Positions 7,894 through 17,588 of a stretch of 40,811 bases of DNA are shown here, in pieces (within the stretch, counting starts at the first letter, position 1; each line of letters starts with the position of its first letter). Below the pieces are notes generated by a model. It did no database searches. It worked only from the letters and a program-made list of their open reading frames with translations, and was not told the DNA's origin. A program made the position numbers and the translations under genes. This DNA is from Thiobacillus sp. GTDB lineage: Bacteria > Pseudomonadota > Gammaproteobacteria > Burkholderiales > Thiobacillaceae. The DNA lies in assembly GCA_018262815.1 (NCBI GenBank), contig JADFDN010000012.1, positions 1-40,811 of the forward strand, read 5' to 3'.

Positions 7894-9438
7894 TTATCCT
7901 TGTTGCAGTCCGCTGGAATAGGCCTGCCGAAGTGCGGGTTTGTCGAGTTTACCCAGTGCGTTCCGGGGAAGCGCCGGGACGACGAAGAAACGCCGGGGCT
8001 GCTGGAAGTCCCCCAGGCGCTGCATGCACAGCCGCTGCAGCTCGCGCGGTTCGGGCGGCGCGTCGGGCGCATGAAACGCAACGACCACGCCGACCACTTC
8101 ACCCAGCTGTTCGTCCTGCACCGGGATGGCAGCGCATTCCCGGACTGCGGGATGGGCGGCGACCACGTCCTCGATGTCCTTGGGGTAGATGTTGATTCCG
8201 CCGCAGATGATGATGTCCTTGATGCGTCCGAGGAAGTAGAGGAAGCCTTCGTCGTCCATCCGGCCGAGGTCGCCGGTACGGAAATAGTCCCCCCACATGG
8301 CGGCTGCCGTGGCAGCCGGCTGGGCGTAGTAGCCGCTGAACAGCATGGGCGTGCGGCAAACGATTTCGCCTGCCGTATCCGGCGGCACGGGGTGCCCGTT
8401 TTCGCCGAGGATCCGCACCTCCGTTCCGGGGATGGCGGTGCCGACCGAACCGAGCCTGTGCGAGGCATCCCCGGGCGACAGGTTGGTGGCAATGGCGATT
8501 TCCGACGCGCCGTAGCACTCGTGGAATTCGCCTGGCAGGCGGGCCAGCAGCCCGGCTTTCGTTTCATCGTCCAGCAGCGCGGAAGAAGACACCAGGCAGC
8601 GTAGCGAGGGCAGCGTATCCTGGCTGGACATCAGGACGTCCAGTATCTGCTTGAGCTGCGACGAGACGGCGATGGAGAAGCTCACGCCGTGCCGGCGGAC
8701 CGCAGCGATCCAGGTCGCTGGGGTGAAATGCTCCATGACGATGCTGGTCCCGCCCGAGGTCAACGGCATCAGAACGAGCCGCTGCGCCAGGGAATGGTAA
8801 AGCGGCGTGGCCGCGAGGGTCACGTCGTCGGCGGTGACGCCATACAGCTCGGCGGCGGCGGCGGCGCGCAGCAGCTTGGTGCGCTGGCTGAGGAGAATGG
8901 GTTTGGGCGTGCCGGTGGAGCCGGATGTCAGCACCATGAGATAAGGCAGTTCGCCATGCAGCTGGGGCGCAGCGCGGGGCTGGGCGCGGCCCCTATCGAT
9001 CAGCGTCTGCAGGGATGTCCAGCCTTCGCGGTCCCCGCCGGCCACCACGCGAAGGCTGCCCGGAGGCAGCGGCAGCCCGGAAAGATGGGCCGTGGCGCCG
9101 GACCATGCGATCAGGTGCCGGACATCGGCGGTTCCGAAGGTGGAGGCCAGCGCCTCCGGGCTCAGCCCCATGCTCTGAGGCACGATGACCACGCCAAGGC
9201 GCGCGCCGGCGAGCAGCGTCAGAACAAACTCGGCGCAATTGGGCAACAGCACGCCGATGTGGTCTCCGGCCTGCACGCCCGCCAGCGAGAGGCCATCTGC
9301 CAGCGCATCCACGTCGCGCAGGAGATCGCGATAGGTGCAGCTGGCCTCCCCCACCACGAGCGCCAGCTTGTCCGGGTTCCGTTCAGCGGCGCGCCGGAAG
9401 TGCCCGTAGAGGGGAGCGGGTTGCAATGAGATCGGCAT
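7894..9438 (-). CDS. AMP-forming acyl/aryl ligase (class I adenylate-forming enzyme)
   Basis: The 514-residue product has all core motifs of the ANL superfamily: LTSGSTGTPKP at 170-180 (phosphate loop), YGASE at 309-313 (adenine/substrate), FRTGD at 386-390, RIKDIIICGGINIYPKDIE at ~405-423 (hinge and thioester motif), and the catalytic lysine Lys497 in NALGKLDK. These enzymes activate a carboxylic acid with ATP and load it on CoA or a carrier protein. An ACP gene lies two genes downstream, making acyl-ACP loading plausible. The ATG at 9438 is chosen over a TTG at 9465, which would overlap the upstream gene. It lies 7 bases after the acyltransferase stop. The acid substrate is unknown. Confidence 0.87.
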   Translation of the reverse strand: MPISLQPAPLYGHFRRAAERNPDKLALVVGEASCTYRDLLRDVDALADGLSLAGVQAGDHIGVLLPNCAEFVLTLLAGARLGVVIVPQSMGLSPEALASTFGTADVRHLIAWSGATAHLSGLPLPPGSLRVVAGGDREGWTSLQTLIDRGRAQPRAAPQLHGELPYLMVLTSGSTGTPKPILLSQRTKLLRAAAAAELYGVTADDVTLAATPLYHSLAQRLVLMPLTSGGTSIVMEHFTPATWIAAVRRHGVSFSIAVSSQLKQILDVLMSSQDTLPSLRCLVSSSALLDDETKAGLLARLPGEFHECYGASEIAIATNLSPGDASHRLGSVGTAIPGTEVRILGENGHPVPPDTAGEIVCRTPMLFSGYYAQPAATAAAMWGDYFRTGDLGRMDDEGFLYFLGRIKDIIICGGINIYPKDIEDVVAAHPAVRECAAIPVQDEQLGEVVGVVVAFHAPDAPPEPRELQRLCMQRLGDFQQPRRFFVVPALPRNALGKLDKPALRQAYSSGLQQG

Positions 9439-9445
9439 GCGCAGG

Positions 9446-10126
9446 CTAACGGGCGGACCGGGCAATAAATTGAAGAAAGGCCTGGCTCGACAGCGGGAAG
9501 CGTTCGCCGCTTGCCGAAACGTAGACCTCTTCGGCGAGCGTGTCCCGGGTCACCAGTGTGTTTGCACCCACAAAACACTGTCTTTCGATCCGGATGTTGT
9601 CGCCGATGGTCGCGTTGATGCCGAGGAACGAAGCGTCCCCGATCATGCTTTCGCCTCCGATGGCCACGCCTGAATTGATCCAGCACGCATCGCCGATGCG
9701 GCAGCCGTGGCCGATCGACGCATTGCTGGCGATGAAGACGCTGTTGCCGATCTGCGTATAGGGGTGAATGGCGACATGGTCGAGGACGATGGTGTTCTCG
9801 CCCACGGATACGCCCGGGTGGCGGACGACGGACGAGTGGACGTAGCTGGCGAAGGCGTAGCCCTTGGCCAGTCCTTCACTATGCTTGCGGGCGCGCAAGC
9901 CATTCATTTCCCGATAGCCGACCGCGGTGATCAGACAGTGGTCCGCCGGGGGATATCGGGTCTCCAGCTCCTCGAAGGGGATGACGGGGAGCCCCTCGAT
10001 GACGGGGTCGGCCAGGACGGCGCGGTCGACGGTAAACGCCACGACCTCATGTTCCAGCCGCGCAAAATGCAGAAACATGCGCGCCATCTGGCCGTTGCCG
10101 TAGATGATCAGTTTTTTATTTGTCAT
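9446..10126 (-). CDS. NeuD/PglD-family sugar acyltransferase (left-handed beta-helix)
   Basis: The 226-residue protein begins with a small nucleotide-sugar-binding Rossmann domain (KLIIYGNGQMARM, residues 5-17) and continues from about residue 95 with hexapeptide repeats (VGENTIVLDHVAIHPYTQIG, IGDACWINSGVAIGG) forming a left-handed beta helix. His140 in ASIGHGC sits where the PglD catalytic base is expected. PglD and VioB-type enzymes N-acylate 4-amino-4,6-dideoxy sugars; NeuD O-acetylates sialic acid. The preceding gene is an aminotransferase able to make such an amino sugar, so N-acylation of its product is the natural reading. The presence of a ligase and an ACP suggests the donor may be something other than acetyl-CoA. 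Confidence 0.85.
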   Translation of the reverse strand: MTNKKLIIYGNGQMARMFLHFARLEHEVVAFTVDRAVLADPVIEGLPVIPFEELETRYPPADHCLITAVGYREMNGLRARKHSEGLAKGYAFASYVHSSVVRHPGVSVGENTIVLDHVAIHPYTQIGNSVFIASNASIGHGCRIGDACWINSGVAIGGESMIGDASFLGINATIGDNIRIERQCFVGANTLVTRDTLAEEVYVSASGERFPLSSQAFLQFIARSAR

Positions 10127-10198
10127 CGCCGTCGTCCGACAGGTGTGCGAACACGCACGCCCTGCCTGTTTTCTGCATGATTCTGTGTGCCGGCTGCA

Positions 10199-11314
10199 TT
10201 ATTGCACCGCAATCAGCTGGGCGATGGTTTCGATTTGCGCATCGTCCAGGGCCGGATAAATCGGCAGGCACAGTATTTTTTGTGCTGCCGCGACCGCGAC
10301 CGGAAGGTTGTCCTGGTGCGCCGACGGCAGCCCCCGATACATCGAGAAGTCCGAAATCAGCGGATAAAAATAGCGGCGCAGGTGGATGCCCTTGTCCTTG
10401 AGTTTCTGGTGAAGCCCGTCACGGCTGATCGGATAATCCGAATCGACCAGAATCGGGAAATAGGCGAAATTGGGAACGTTTTCCCGGTGAGCCTGCATGC
10501 ATCGAATTCCGGCCACGCCCTCCAGACGTTGACGGTAGGCCGCGTCGATTTCCTTGCGACGGCCAAGTGCCATGTCGATATGTTTCAGCTGAAGCAAACC
10601 GAATGCGGCGTTGATCTCGCTCATCTTGCCATTGATGCCGGGCGCAACGACCGCCAATTCATCCACGAAACCGAAATTTTTCAAATGATCGATACGGGTT
10701 TTGGTTTTTGCATCGGGACAGACGATGGCACCGCCTTCGAAGGTATTGAACACCTTGGTGGCATGGAAGCTCAGCACCGACAAATCTCCATGCCTGAAGA
10801 TGCTGCCGCCCGCGTCGCGCACCCCGAAGGCATGCGCGCCGTCATAAATGACCTTGAGGTTGTAATTGTCGGCGATGGTCTGGATGGCTTCGACATCGCA
10901 GGGACGGCCATAGCAATGCACGGGCATGATGGCTGTGGTGTGCGGCGTGATTGCGGCTTCGATCTTGGCCGGGTCGAGATTGAGCGTATCGGGGTCGATG
11001 TCGACGAATACGGGTTTGATGCCGTTCCATAGCAGAGAGTGCGAGGTGGCCACGAAGGAATACGGTGTGGTGATGACCTCGCCGGTGATTCGCAGTGATT
11101 GCAATGCCGTGATCAGCGCGATCGTGCCATTGGTGAACAAGGCGATGTGATCGACTCCCAGGTATTCGCACAGCGCCTGTTCCAGCTGCTGATGGAAGGG
11201 GCCATTGTTGGTGAGCTGCTTGCTCTCCCAAATCTTCTCCAGATAGGGGATGAACTCGTCCAGCGGCGGCAGGTAGGGTTGCGTGACGTAGATGTGTTTT
11301 GGATCAGTGCTCAT
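10199..11314 (-). CDS. DegT/DnrJ/EryC1 aminotransferase, VioA-like (dTDP-4-amino-4,6-dideoxyglucose synthesis)
   Basis: A 371-residue PLP enzyme of the DegT family. Lys187 in SFHATKVFNTFEGGA is the predicted Schiff-base lysine, Asp158 in IYDGAHAFGV contacts the PLP ring nitrogen, and FTNGTIAL at 60-67 is the phosphate-binding loop. The combination YDGAHAFG plus SFHATKVFNTFEGG is closest to VioA-type enzymes, which turn dTDP-4-keto-6-deoxyglucose into dTDP-viosamine using glutamate. Assignment to VioA rather than another DegT subgroup is moderate. It is the first long gene of the minus-strand glycan operon, followed 72 bases later by the acyltransferase. The genes for dTDP-4-keto-6-deoxyglucose (rmlA, rmlB) are not in this window. 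Confidence 0.85.
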   Translation of the reverse strand: MSTDPKHIYVTQPYLPPLDEFIPYLEKIWESKQLTNNGPFHQQLEQALCEYLGVDHIALFTNGTIALITALQSLRITGEVITTPYSFVATSHSLLWNGIKPVFVDIDPDTLNLDPAKIEAAITPHTTAIMPVHCYGRPCDVEAIQTIADNYNLKVIYDGAHAFGVRDAGGSIFRHGDLSVLSFHATKVFNTFEGGAIVCPDAKTKTRIDHLKNFGFVDELAVVAPGINGKMSEINAAFGLLQLKHIDMALGRRKEIDAAYRQRLEGVAGIRCMQAHRENVPNFAYFPILVDSDYPISRDGLHQKLKDKGIHLRRYFYPLISDFSMYRGLPSAHQDNLPVAVAAAQKILCLPIYPALDDAQIETIAQLIAVQ

Positions 11315-11450
11315 CGATTAACCCTGACAACTCAATCGTGCGCTGCAGGAGAACAGTGTGCCCAGGGATCTGCTGTCGACTCCTGTTAGGGACATCACGC
11401 CAGTGAGCGCCATTGTTGCGGCCTGCCTCGTGTTCGCGCACCTCGATCAT
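11304..11450 (-). CDS. Possible 48-residue leader or small protein overlapping the aminotransferase start
   Basis: An ATG at 11450 follows AGAGGA with a 7-base gap. The frame encodes 48 residues (MIEVREHEAGRNNG... ending LSGLIDEH) and its TGA overlaps the first 11 bases of the aminotransferase gene. The overlap suggests coupled translation. I do not recognise the peptide. It may be a real small protein, a remnant of a lost gene, or a chance frame. Confidence 0.28.
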   Translation of the reverse strand: MIEVREHEAGRNNGAHWRDVPNRSRQQIPGHTVLLQRTIELSGLIDEH

Positions 11451-11585
11451 CAGCGGGTCCTCTTGGCATGGGTGTGTCCAACAACGGCTGCGGGCGCATT
11501 TTCTTGATGCAGGTTTGCCAGCCCGGGCCCAGTCTATCAGGCCCATTCGCAGCCCAGGCTGGGGGCATCGAATGCTGCGCCGCGT

Positions 11586-11978
11586 CTACGCCCAGTACTT
11601 CGCCTTGTCCGGCAGCACCCAGCGCACTCCGCCGCGAGCGTCCTCCTTGTCGCCGCGATAGCGCGGGATCAGGTGGATGTGCAGGTGCGGCACGCTCTGG
11701 CCGCCGGCCTGGCCGTGGTTGATGCCGATGTTGTAGCCGTCGGGCTGGTGGTGGCGGTCGAGGACATCCTTGGCCTGCGCCAGCATGTTGAACATCGCCA
11801 GATGCTCCGCCTCGGTGGCTTCGAACAGGGTGGCGAAGTGGCGGCGCGGAATGATGACGGTGTGGCCCAGCGAGACGGGGAAGCCGTCGCGGTAGGCCAC
11901 AGCCAGTTCATGTTCGGCGACGATGCGGTGGGGATCGAGGTGGCAGAAAGGACAGGGTTTGCTTGCGGGTTCGGTCAT
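11586..11978 (-). CDS. HIT-family hydrolase
   Basis: The 130-residue protein has the histidine triad HLHIH at 98-102 within VPHLHIHLIPRY. The family strand LGHTVIIPRRHFATLFE is at 38-53, and CPFCHLDP, a Cys-rich N-terminal motif, is at 9-16. HIT proteins hydrolyse nucleotidyl phosphates such as diadenosine polyphosphates or AMP conjugates. The ATG at 11978 is chosen because homology begins there; the frame stays open upstream without family sequence. It is a single gene, divergent from feoB, with 233 bases between the starts. No operon partner is visible; the substrate is not deducible. Confidence 0.88.
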   Translation of the reverse strand: MTEPASKPCPFCHLDPHRIVAEHELAVAYRDGFPVSLGHTVIIPRRHFATLFEATEAEHLAMFNMLAQAKDVLDRHHQPDGYNIGINHGQAGGQSVPHLHIHLIPRYRGDKEDARGGVRWVLPDKAKYWA

Positions 11979-12148
11979 GCCTTGAATGTGCTCGTGTCGT
12001 TCGTGAATCGTTGCGGTCCGCTCCCGCGGTCGCGAGCGGAGATCGTTGCGTGGCTTCCTTTTCGATCCGAGTGTAACCGATGCGGCGACGGCCGGCGCGC
12101 GCCATGCCTGAGTCCGGGCGGTGGATCCGGGAAGTGATGTGACAAGGA

Positions 12149-12177
12149 TTGACAGCCACGGCATAAAGCCCTACAAA
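12149..12177 (+). promoter_or_regulatory. Sigma-70 promoter of feoB
   Basis: TTGACA at 12149-12154 and TACAAA at 12172-12177 are separated by exactly 17 bases. The site is 35 bases upstream of the feoB ATG and its -10 element runs into a Fur box. Confidence 0.7.
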
Positions 12178-12196
12178 TGAGAAACATTCTCATATC
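12175..12196 (+). promoter_or_regulatory. Fur box over the feoB promoter
   Basis: The sequence holds a perfect 7-3-7 palindrome, ATGAGAA-ACA-TTCTCAT (12177-12193), flanked by AA and ATC. This matches the AATGAGAA..TTCTCATT form of the Fur operator. It overlaps the -10 element and start region, where bound Fur-Fe2+ would block transcription, so feoB should be switched on by iron limitation. Confidence 0.75.
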
Positions 12197-12211
12197 AGGC
12201 ATTGCTAATAA

Positions 12212-14269
12212 ATGACCTCGCCCGCGTCTGCGTTTCCCCTCCACGGCCCCAGCCTGCGCGGCGCGCGGCGCCCACGAGTGGCGATCGTCGGCCGCGCAGG
12301 CAGCGGCAAGCGCAGCATGTTCCGCGCGGCCGCCAGCACCTCGACGCGCCACGAGCGCCTGGCTGGCGTCGGGCCCGCGTACGAGGAATGCCTGGTCGAG
12401 GTGGGAATCGACCAGATTTCCCTGGTCGCATTGCCCGCTGTCGACGGCCTGCACGATCTGGACGCGGACGCGTGCGTGACGCTGAAGTATCTGCTGTGGG
12501 GCGACCGCTGGCCGGCCATCGCCGGGCATGAGGCGAATCAGCCGTCGGGCACGTTTGCCGCCCCCGACGTGCTGCTGATGGTGATCGATGCCACGGCGCT
12601 GGAGCGCGATCTCGAACTCGCGCTGGAGCTGATGCAGCTGGGCCGACCGATGGTATTCGCGCTCAACCGCATGGACGAGGCACGGGCCCGGCGGCGCTTC
12701 ATCAATGTGCGCGCTCTCTCCTCCCGGCTGGGGGCGCCGGTGGTGCCGACCGTGGCGCACATGGGCATCGGCCTGGCCGATCTGTTCACCACCGCCGTGC
12801 GCACCGCGCGCGAGACCCGACATGCCACCGCGCACCCGCCGGCGCAGCCGCCCAGCGCGCACATCGAGGCGCAATTGCGCGCCATTGCCGACATCGCCCG
12901 GCAGCCGGAGGTGGCGGCAGCGTTCGCAGTGCCCGAGTCCCTGCTGACGCAGCAGCTCGCCGAGAACGACGGCTACTTCGCGCAGGAATTGCAGGCGCAC
13001 TTCCCCACCCACTACGCCGCCCTGATCAAAGCGCGCGCCGCCGCCGATGCAGCCCTGCCGCGCCCGCTGGCGGAGGAAGTCCATGCCGACCGCCATCACC
13101 GTGCCGCCCTGATGGTGGAGGCGGCGACCCGCCCCGGACAGGAGGGCGAACAGCCGCGCTGGCAGCGCTGGGCGGACGATCTCTTCCTGCATCCGCGCTG
13201 GGGCTTCGCCGGCACGCTGGCGATCTTTGCGCTGGTGCTGTTCTTCGTGTTCGAGGTGAGCGCGTTTCTCGACGCGCTGACCGTCGCGCGCCTGATCGAA
13301 TGGGCCGAGCCGTGGCAACCGACCGACCTCGCGGGGGTGGTCGCGCGCGCGGTGCTGGACGGCTTCATCGGCCTGGCCGGCATCGTCATCCCCTACATGA
13401 TCCCGCTGGTGCTGCTGCTGGTGTGGCTGGAGGAGTCGGGGATCATGCACCGCGTGGCCTTCGTGGTCGACCGCGGCTTCCACCGGCTGGGGCTGCACGG
13501 CGGCGTCGCCCTGCCCTTCCTGATGGGGCTGGGCTGCAACGTACCGGCGCTGGCCGCCACCGCTGCGGTCACCCACGGCCGCGACCGCACCGTGGCGTCG
13601 CTGCTGATCACCTTCCTGCCGTGCTCGGCGCGCTCGGCCATCATCCTGGCGGTCGGCGGCAAGTATCTCGGCGGCTTCGGCGTGTTCGCGCTTTTCATGC
13701 TCGCACCGGTCGTCGTCAGCCTGGTCGGCAAGCTCCTGAAGCGCCGCTATCCCGAGACCACGCCCGGCATGATCCAGGAGATCCCCGCCTACGCCGTGCC
13801 CACCCTGCATGCCCTGCTTGCCAACACCTGGGCGCGCAGCCGCGACATCGTCACCATCGTGCTGCCGCTCCTGGTGGCGGGCAGCGTGGTGCTGGCGCTG
13901 ATGGGCCATGTCGGCATGGATGCCTGGATCAATTTCGCGCTGACGCCGGTGACGGGCTGGTGGCTGGGGCTGCCGGTGGTGCTGGGGGTGCCGATCCTGT
14001 TCGGCGTGCTGCGCAAGGAACTGTCGCTGCTGATGGTGTTCCATGCGCTCGGCACCCAGGAACTGGCCGGCGTGCTCGACACCACGCAGATCGCCACCTT
14101 CCTGGTCTTCCTGACCTTCTACGTGCCCTGCGTGTCCACCTTCGCCATGATGCTGAAACTGCTCGGCCGGCGCGACGCGCTCTATTCGGTCGTGCTGTCC
14201 ATCGGCGTCGCGCTCGCCGTGGCGGCGGCGGTGCGCTGGCCGCTGGAACTGGCGGCGTGGGCGCTTTAA
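12212..14269 (+). CDS. feoB: FeoB-like ferrous iron transporter with degenerate G domain
   Basis: A 685-residue inner-membrane protein. The N-terminal region (~20-190) aligns with the FeoB G domain but its motifs are damaged. G1 reads GRAGSGKRS (residues 27-35), with Arg34 where the Mg-binding Ser/Thr should follow Lys33. The DxxG motif is replaced by ALPAVDGL, and G4 is NRMD. Residues ~330-685 hold the transport core: PFLMGLGCNVPALAAT (the Cys-containing gate), a second gate with FLPCSARSA, FGVLRKELSLLM, and FLTFYVPCVSTFAMM. FeoB imports Fe2+. A strong promoter with a Fur box precedes it, supporting an iron role. No feoA or feoC is next to it. The length is a little below the usual 700-770. 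Loss of GTP hydrolysis would be unusual; the family assignment rests on the membrane half. Confidence 0.83.
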   Translation: MTSPASAFPLHGPSLRGARRPRVAIVGRAGSGKRSMFRAAASTSTRHERLAGVGPAYEECLVEVGIDQISLVALPAVDGLHDLDADACVTLKYLLWGDRWPAIAGHEANQPSGTFAAPDVLLMVIDATALERDLELALELMQLGRPMVFALNRMDEARARRRFINVRALSSRLGAPVVPTVAHMGIGLADLFTTAVRTARETRHATAHPPAQPPSAHIEAQLRAIADIARQPEVAAAFAVPESLLTQQLAENDGYFAQELQAHFPTHYAALIKARAAADAALPRPLAEEVHADRHHRAALMVEAATRPGQEGEQPRWQRWADDLFLHPRWGFAGTLAIFALVLFFVFEVSAFLDALTVARLIEWAEPWQPTDLAGVVARAVLDGFIGLAGIVIPYMIPLVLLLVWLEESGIMHRVAFVVDRGFHRLGLHGGVALPFLMGLGCNVPALAATAAVTHGRDRTVASLLITFLPCSARSAIILAVGGKYLGGFGVFALFMLAPVVVSLVGKLLKRRYPETTPGMIQEIPAYAVPTLHALLANTWARSRDIVTIVLPLLVAGSVVLALMGHVGMDAWINFALTPVTGWWLGLPVVLGVPILFGVLRKELSLLMVFHALGTQELAGVLDTTQIATFLVFLTFYVPCVSTFAMMLKLLGRRDALYSVVLSIGVALAVAAAVRWPLELAAWAL

Positions 14270-14278
14270 CGGTGAGGC

Positions 14279-15781
<1,503 letters not shown>

Positions 15782-16042
15782 GGAGTCTCCTTCCGGACGG
15801 CGCCGCAGCGCGAACGCCGCAAAGCGAAAATCTCAGTTTAGCGCCTGTACGCGGACCGTTCGTCTTTCTGCCCTCCCCTGCCCCGGCAGCCAGGCCGGCC
15901 ACGGCAACCTGCCGGCGACCAGGAACAGCGCGAGCGGAAGACGTGAATATCGCGGCGATGGAGCGCGAAACTGGACACCGCGTGCGGATCGCATAGCATG
16001 CAGAAGAGATCCGCCAGGCCAACCCGCCCGACCGACGACGAC

Positions 16043-16297
16043 ATGATCCCCATCCACGAACTGCTCAACCGGATACGCTGGGACGCCGCATTCGCGCAGG
16101 GCCGCTTCGTGCTCGACTATTACGACCGGGTGGACGGCCGCCTGGTGCGGGTGCCGATCAGCCGGGTGCAGCAGGTGCCGGGGGATCATTTCGCCTTCCA
16201 GGTCACCGACGACGACGGCGCCACGCACGACGTGCCCTTCCACCGGGTCAGGGACGTATACAAGGACGGCGAGCTGATCTGGCACCGCAGATATTAA
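16043..16297 (+). CDS. DUF504 family protein
   Basis: The 84-residue protein matches the DUF504 (MJ0043-type) family: MIPIHELLNRIRWD, then LDYYDRVDGRLVRVPISRV, VPFHRVRDVYKDGELIWHR. The family is small (75-90 residues), found in archaea and bacteria, and its function is unknown. The ATG at 16043 is preferred because family members begin with MIPI; an in-frame ATG 15 codons upstream (15998) would add an unconserved basic tail. About 90 bases separate it from the HD-GYP gene, and the two may be cotranscribed. Confidence 0.8.
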   Translation: MIPIHELLNRIRWDAAFAQGRFVLDYYDRVDGRLVRVPISRVQQVPGDHFAFQVTDDDGATHDVPFHRVRDVYKDGELIWHRRY

Positions 16298-16386
16298 GCG
16301 GCCACGGCTGCACGGGCGTGCAGCCGTGTCGGGCGGTCACGGCCTGCCGTACAATCCGGCCATAGCGTGCAGGATGGAATACCGCC

Positions 16387-17529
16387 ATGTCATCAGCCTT
16401 CTTGTTCGATCACGAGGACAGACTCGGTCCGCTCGGGCGCAATGTCCGCCTGGTGGACAAGGTACGAACGATCCACGCTGCACTGCGCGAGCGCTTTCCC
16501 TTCATTCAGCGCATTGCGGCGGCCGTCTTCGACCCGGAAGCCGACACGCTCGAGACCTTCCTCTACACCGGCGAGGAGGACAATCCGCTCACGCATTATT
16601 CGGCCAAGCTGGACGACGCGCCGTCGCTGCGGGAAATCCTCGAGAAGGGGCGGCCGCGCGTCGTCAACGACCTGGCCATTTTTTCCCGCGGCCAGCACGA
16701 GCACACCCGGCGCGTCGGCGCAGAGGGCTACCGGGCCAGCTACACCCTGCCGATGTATCACCAGGGCCGGCTGTTCGGCTTTCTGTTCTTCAATTCCTAC
16801 GATGCAGACTGTTTCAGCGAGGAAACGCTGCGCCAGATCGATCCCTTCGGGCATCTGATCGCGCTGACCATCATCAACGATCTCACCTCCCTGCAGACGC
16901 TGCTTGCCACCGTGAAGACGGCGCGGGACATGGCTCACGCGCGCGACGACGAGACCGGCTCCCACCTCGACCGCATGTCGCGTTTCGCGCGCGTCATCGC
17001 GCTGAGCGTGGCGGACCGATACGCGCTGACCGACGAAACGATCGAGAAGATCTTCATTTTTTCCCCGCTGCATGACATCGGCAAGATCGCGATTCCCGAT
17101 CGCGTACTGCTGAAGCCCGGCAAGCTCGATCCCGACGAGGAGGCGCTGATGCAGACCCATCCGATCCGCGGGCGCGACATGATCGACCAGATGCTCGCGC
17201 ACTTCCAGGTGGGCCAGATCCAGGGCAGCGACATCCTGCGCAACATCGCCCTGTTCCACCACGAAGCCATCGACGGGACGGGCTATCCGCACGGGCGCTC
17301 AGGCATGGACATCCCGATCGAGGCCCGCATCGTCGCGGTGGCCGACATCTTCGACGCCCTCACCAGCCGGCGTCCCTACAAACCGGCCTGGAGCAATGAC
17401 GAGGCCTTTGCCATGCTGCGCCAGCTCGCGGGCAGGAAGCTCGATGAACATTGCGTGAATGCGCTGATCGACAACCGCGCGGACATCGAAGCCATCCAGC
17501 AGCAGTTCCAGGAAAACATCATGGGCTGA
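16387..17529 (+). CDS. GAF-type sensor with HD-GYP c-di-GMP phosphodiesterase domain
   Basis: A 380-residue soluble protein. Residues ~20-165 look like a GAF domain (ERFPFIQRIAAAVFD, then MYHQGRLFGFLFFNSY). Residues ~175-375 form an HD-GYP domain with complete motifs: ETGSHLDRM at 189-197, HDIGK at 229-233, HHEAIDGTGYP at 291-301 and DIFDALTSRRPYK at 320-332. All metal ligands and the GYP signature are present, so it should be an active phosphodiesterase that degrades c-di-GMP to GMP, with activity tuned by the GAF domain. The ligand is unknown. Degrading c-di-GMP generally favours swimming, which fits the flagellar cluster in the same window. Confidence 0.9.
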   Translation: MSSAFLFDHEDRLGPLGRNVRLVDKVRTIHAALRERFPFIQRIAAAVFDPEADTLETFLYTGEEDNPLTHYSAKLDDAPSLREILEKGRPRVVNDLAIFSRGQHEHTRRVGAEGYRASYTLPMYHQGRLFGFLFFNSYDADCFSEETLRQIDPFGHLIALTIINDLTSLQTLLATVKTARDMAHARDDETGSHLDRMSRFARVIALSVADRYALTDETIEKIFIFSPLHDIGKIAIPDRVLLKPGKLDPDEEALMQTHPIRGRDMIDQMLAHFQVGQIQGSDILRNIALFHHEAIDGTGYPHGRSGMDIPIEARIVAVADIFDALTSRRPYKPAWSNDEAFAMLRQLAGRKLDEHCVNALIDNRADIEAIQQQFQENIMG

Positions 17530-17588
17530 ATCCGGCTTGCCGCCGCACCGCCGCAGCTTTGCCATGTTCAAACAAGAAAGGGGCGCAC

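Noticed and set aside
11975-14044. Long His/Gln/Arg-rich minus-strand frame across feoB
   Set aside because: Biased composition typical of an antisense frame; the plus strand encodes FeoB motifs with promoter and Fur box.
16349-16356. TACAAT upstream of the HD-GYP gene as promoter
   Set aside because: No -35 element at the right spacing; kept out of the annotation.
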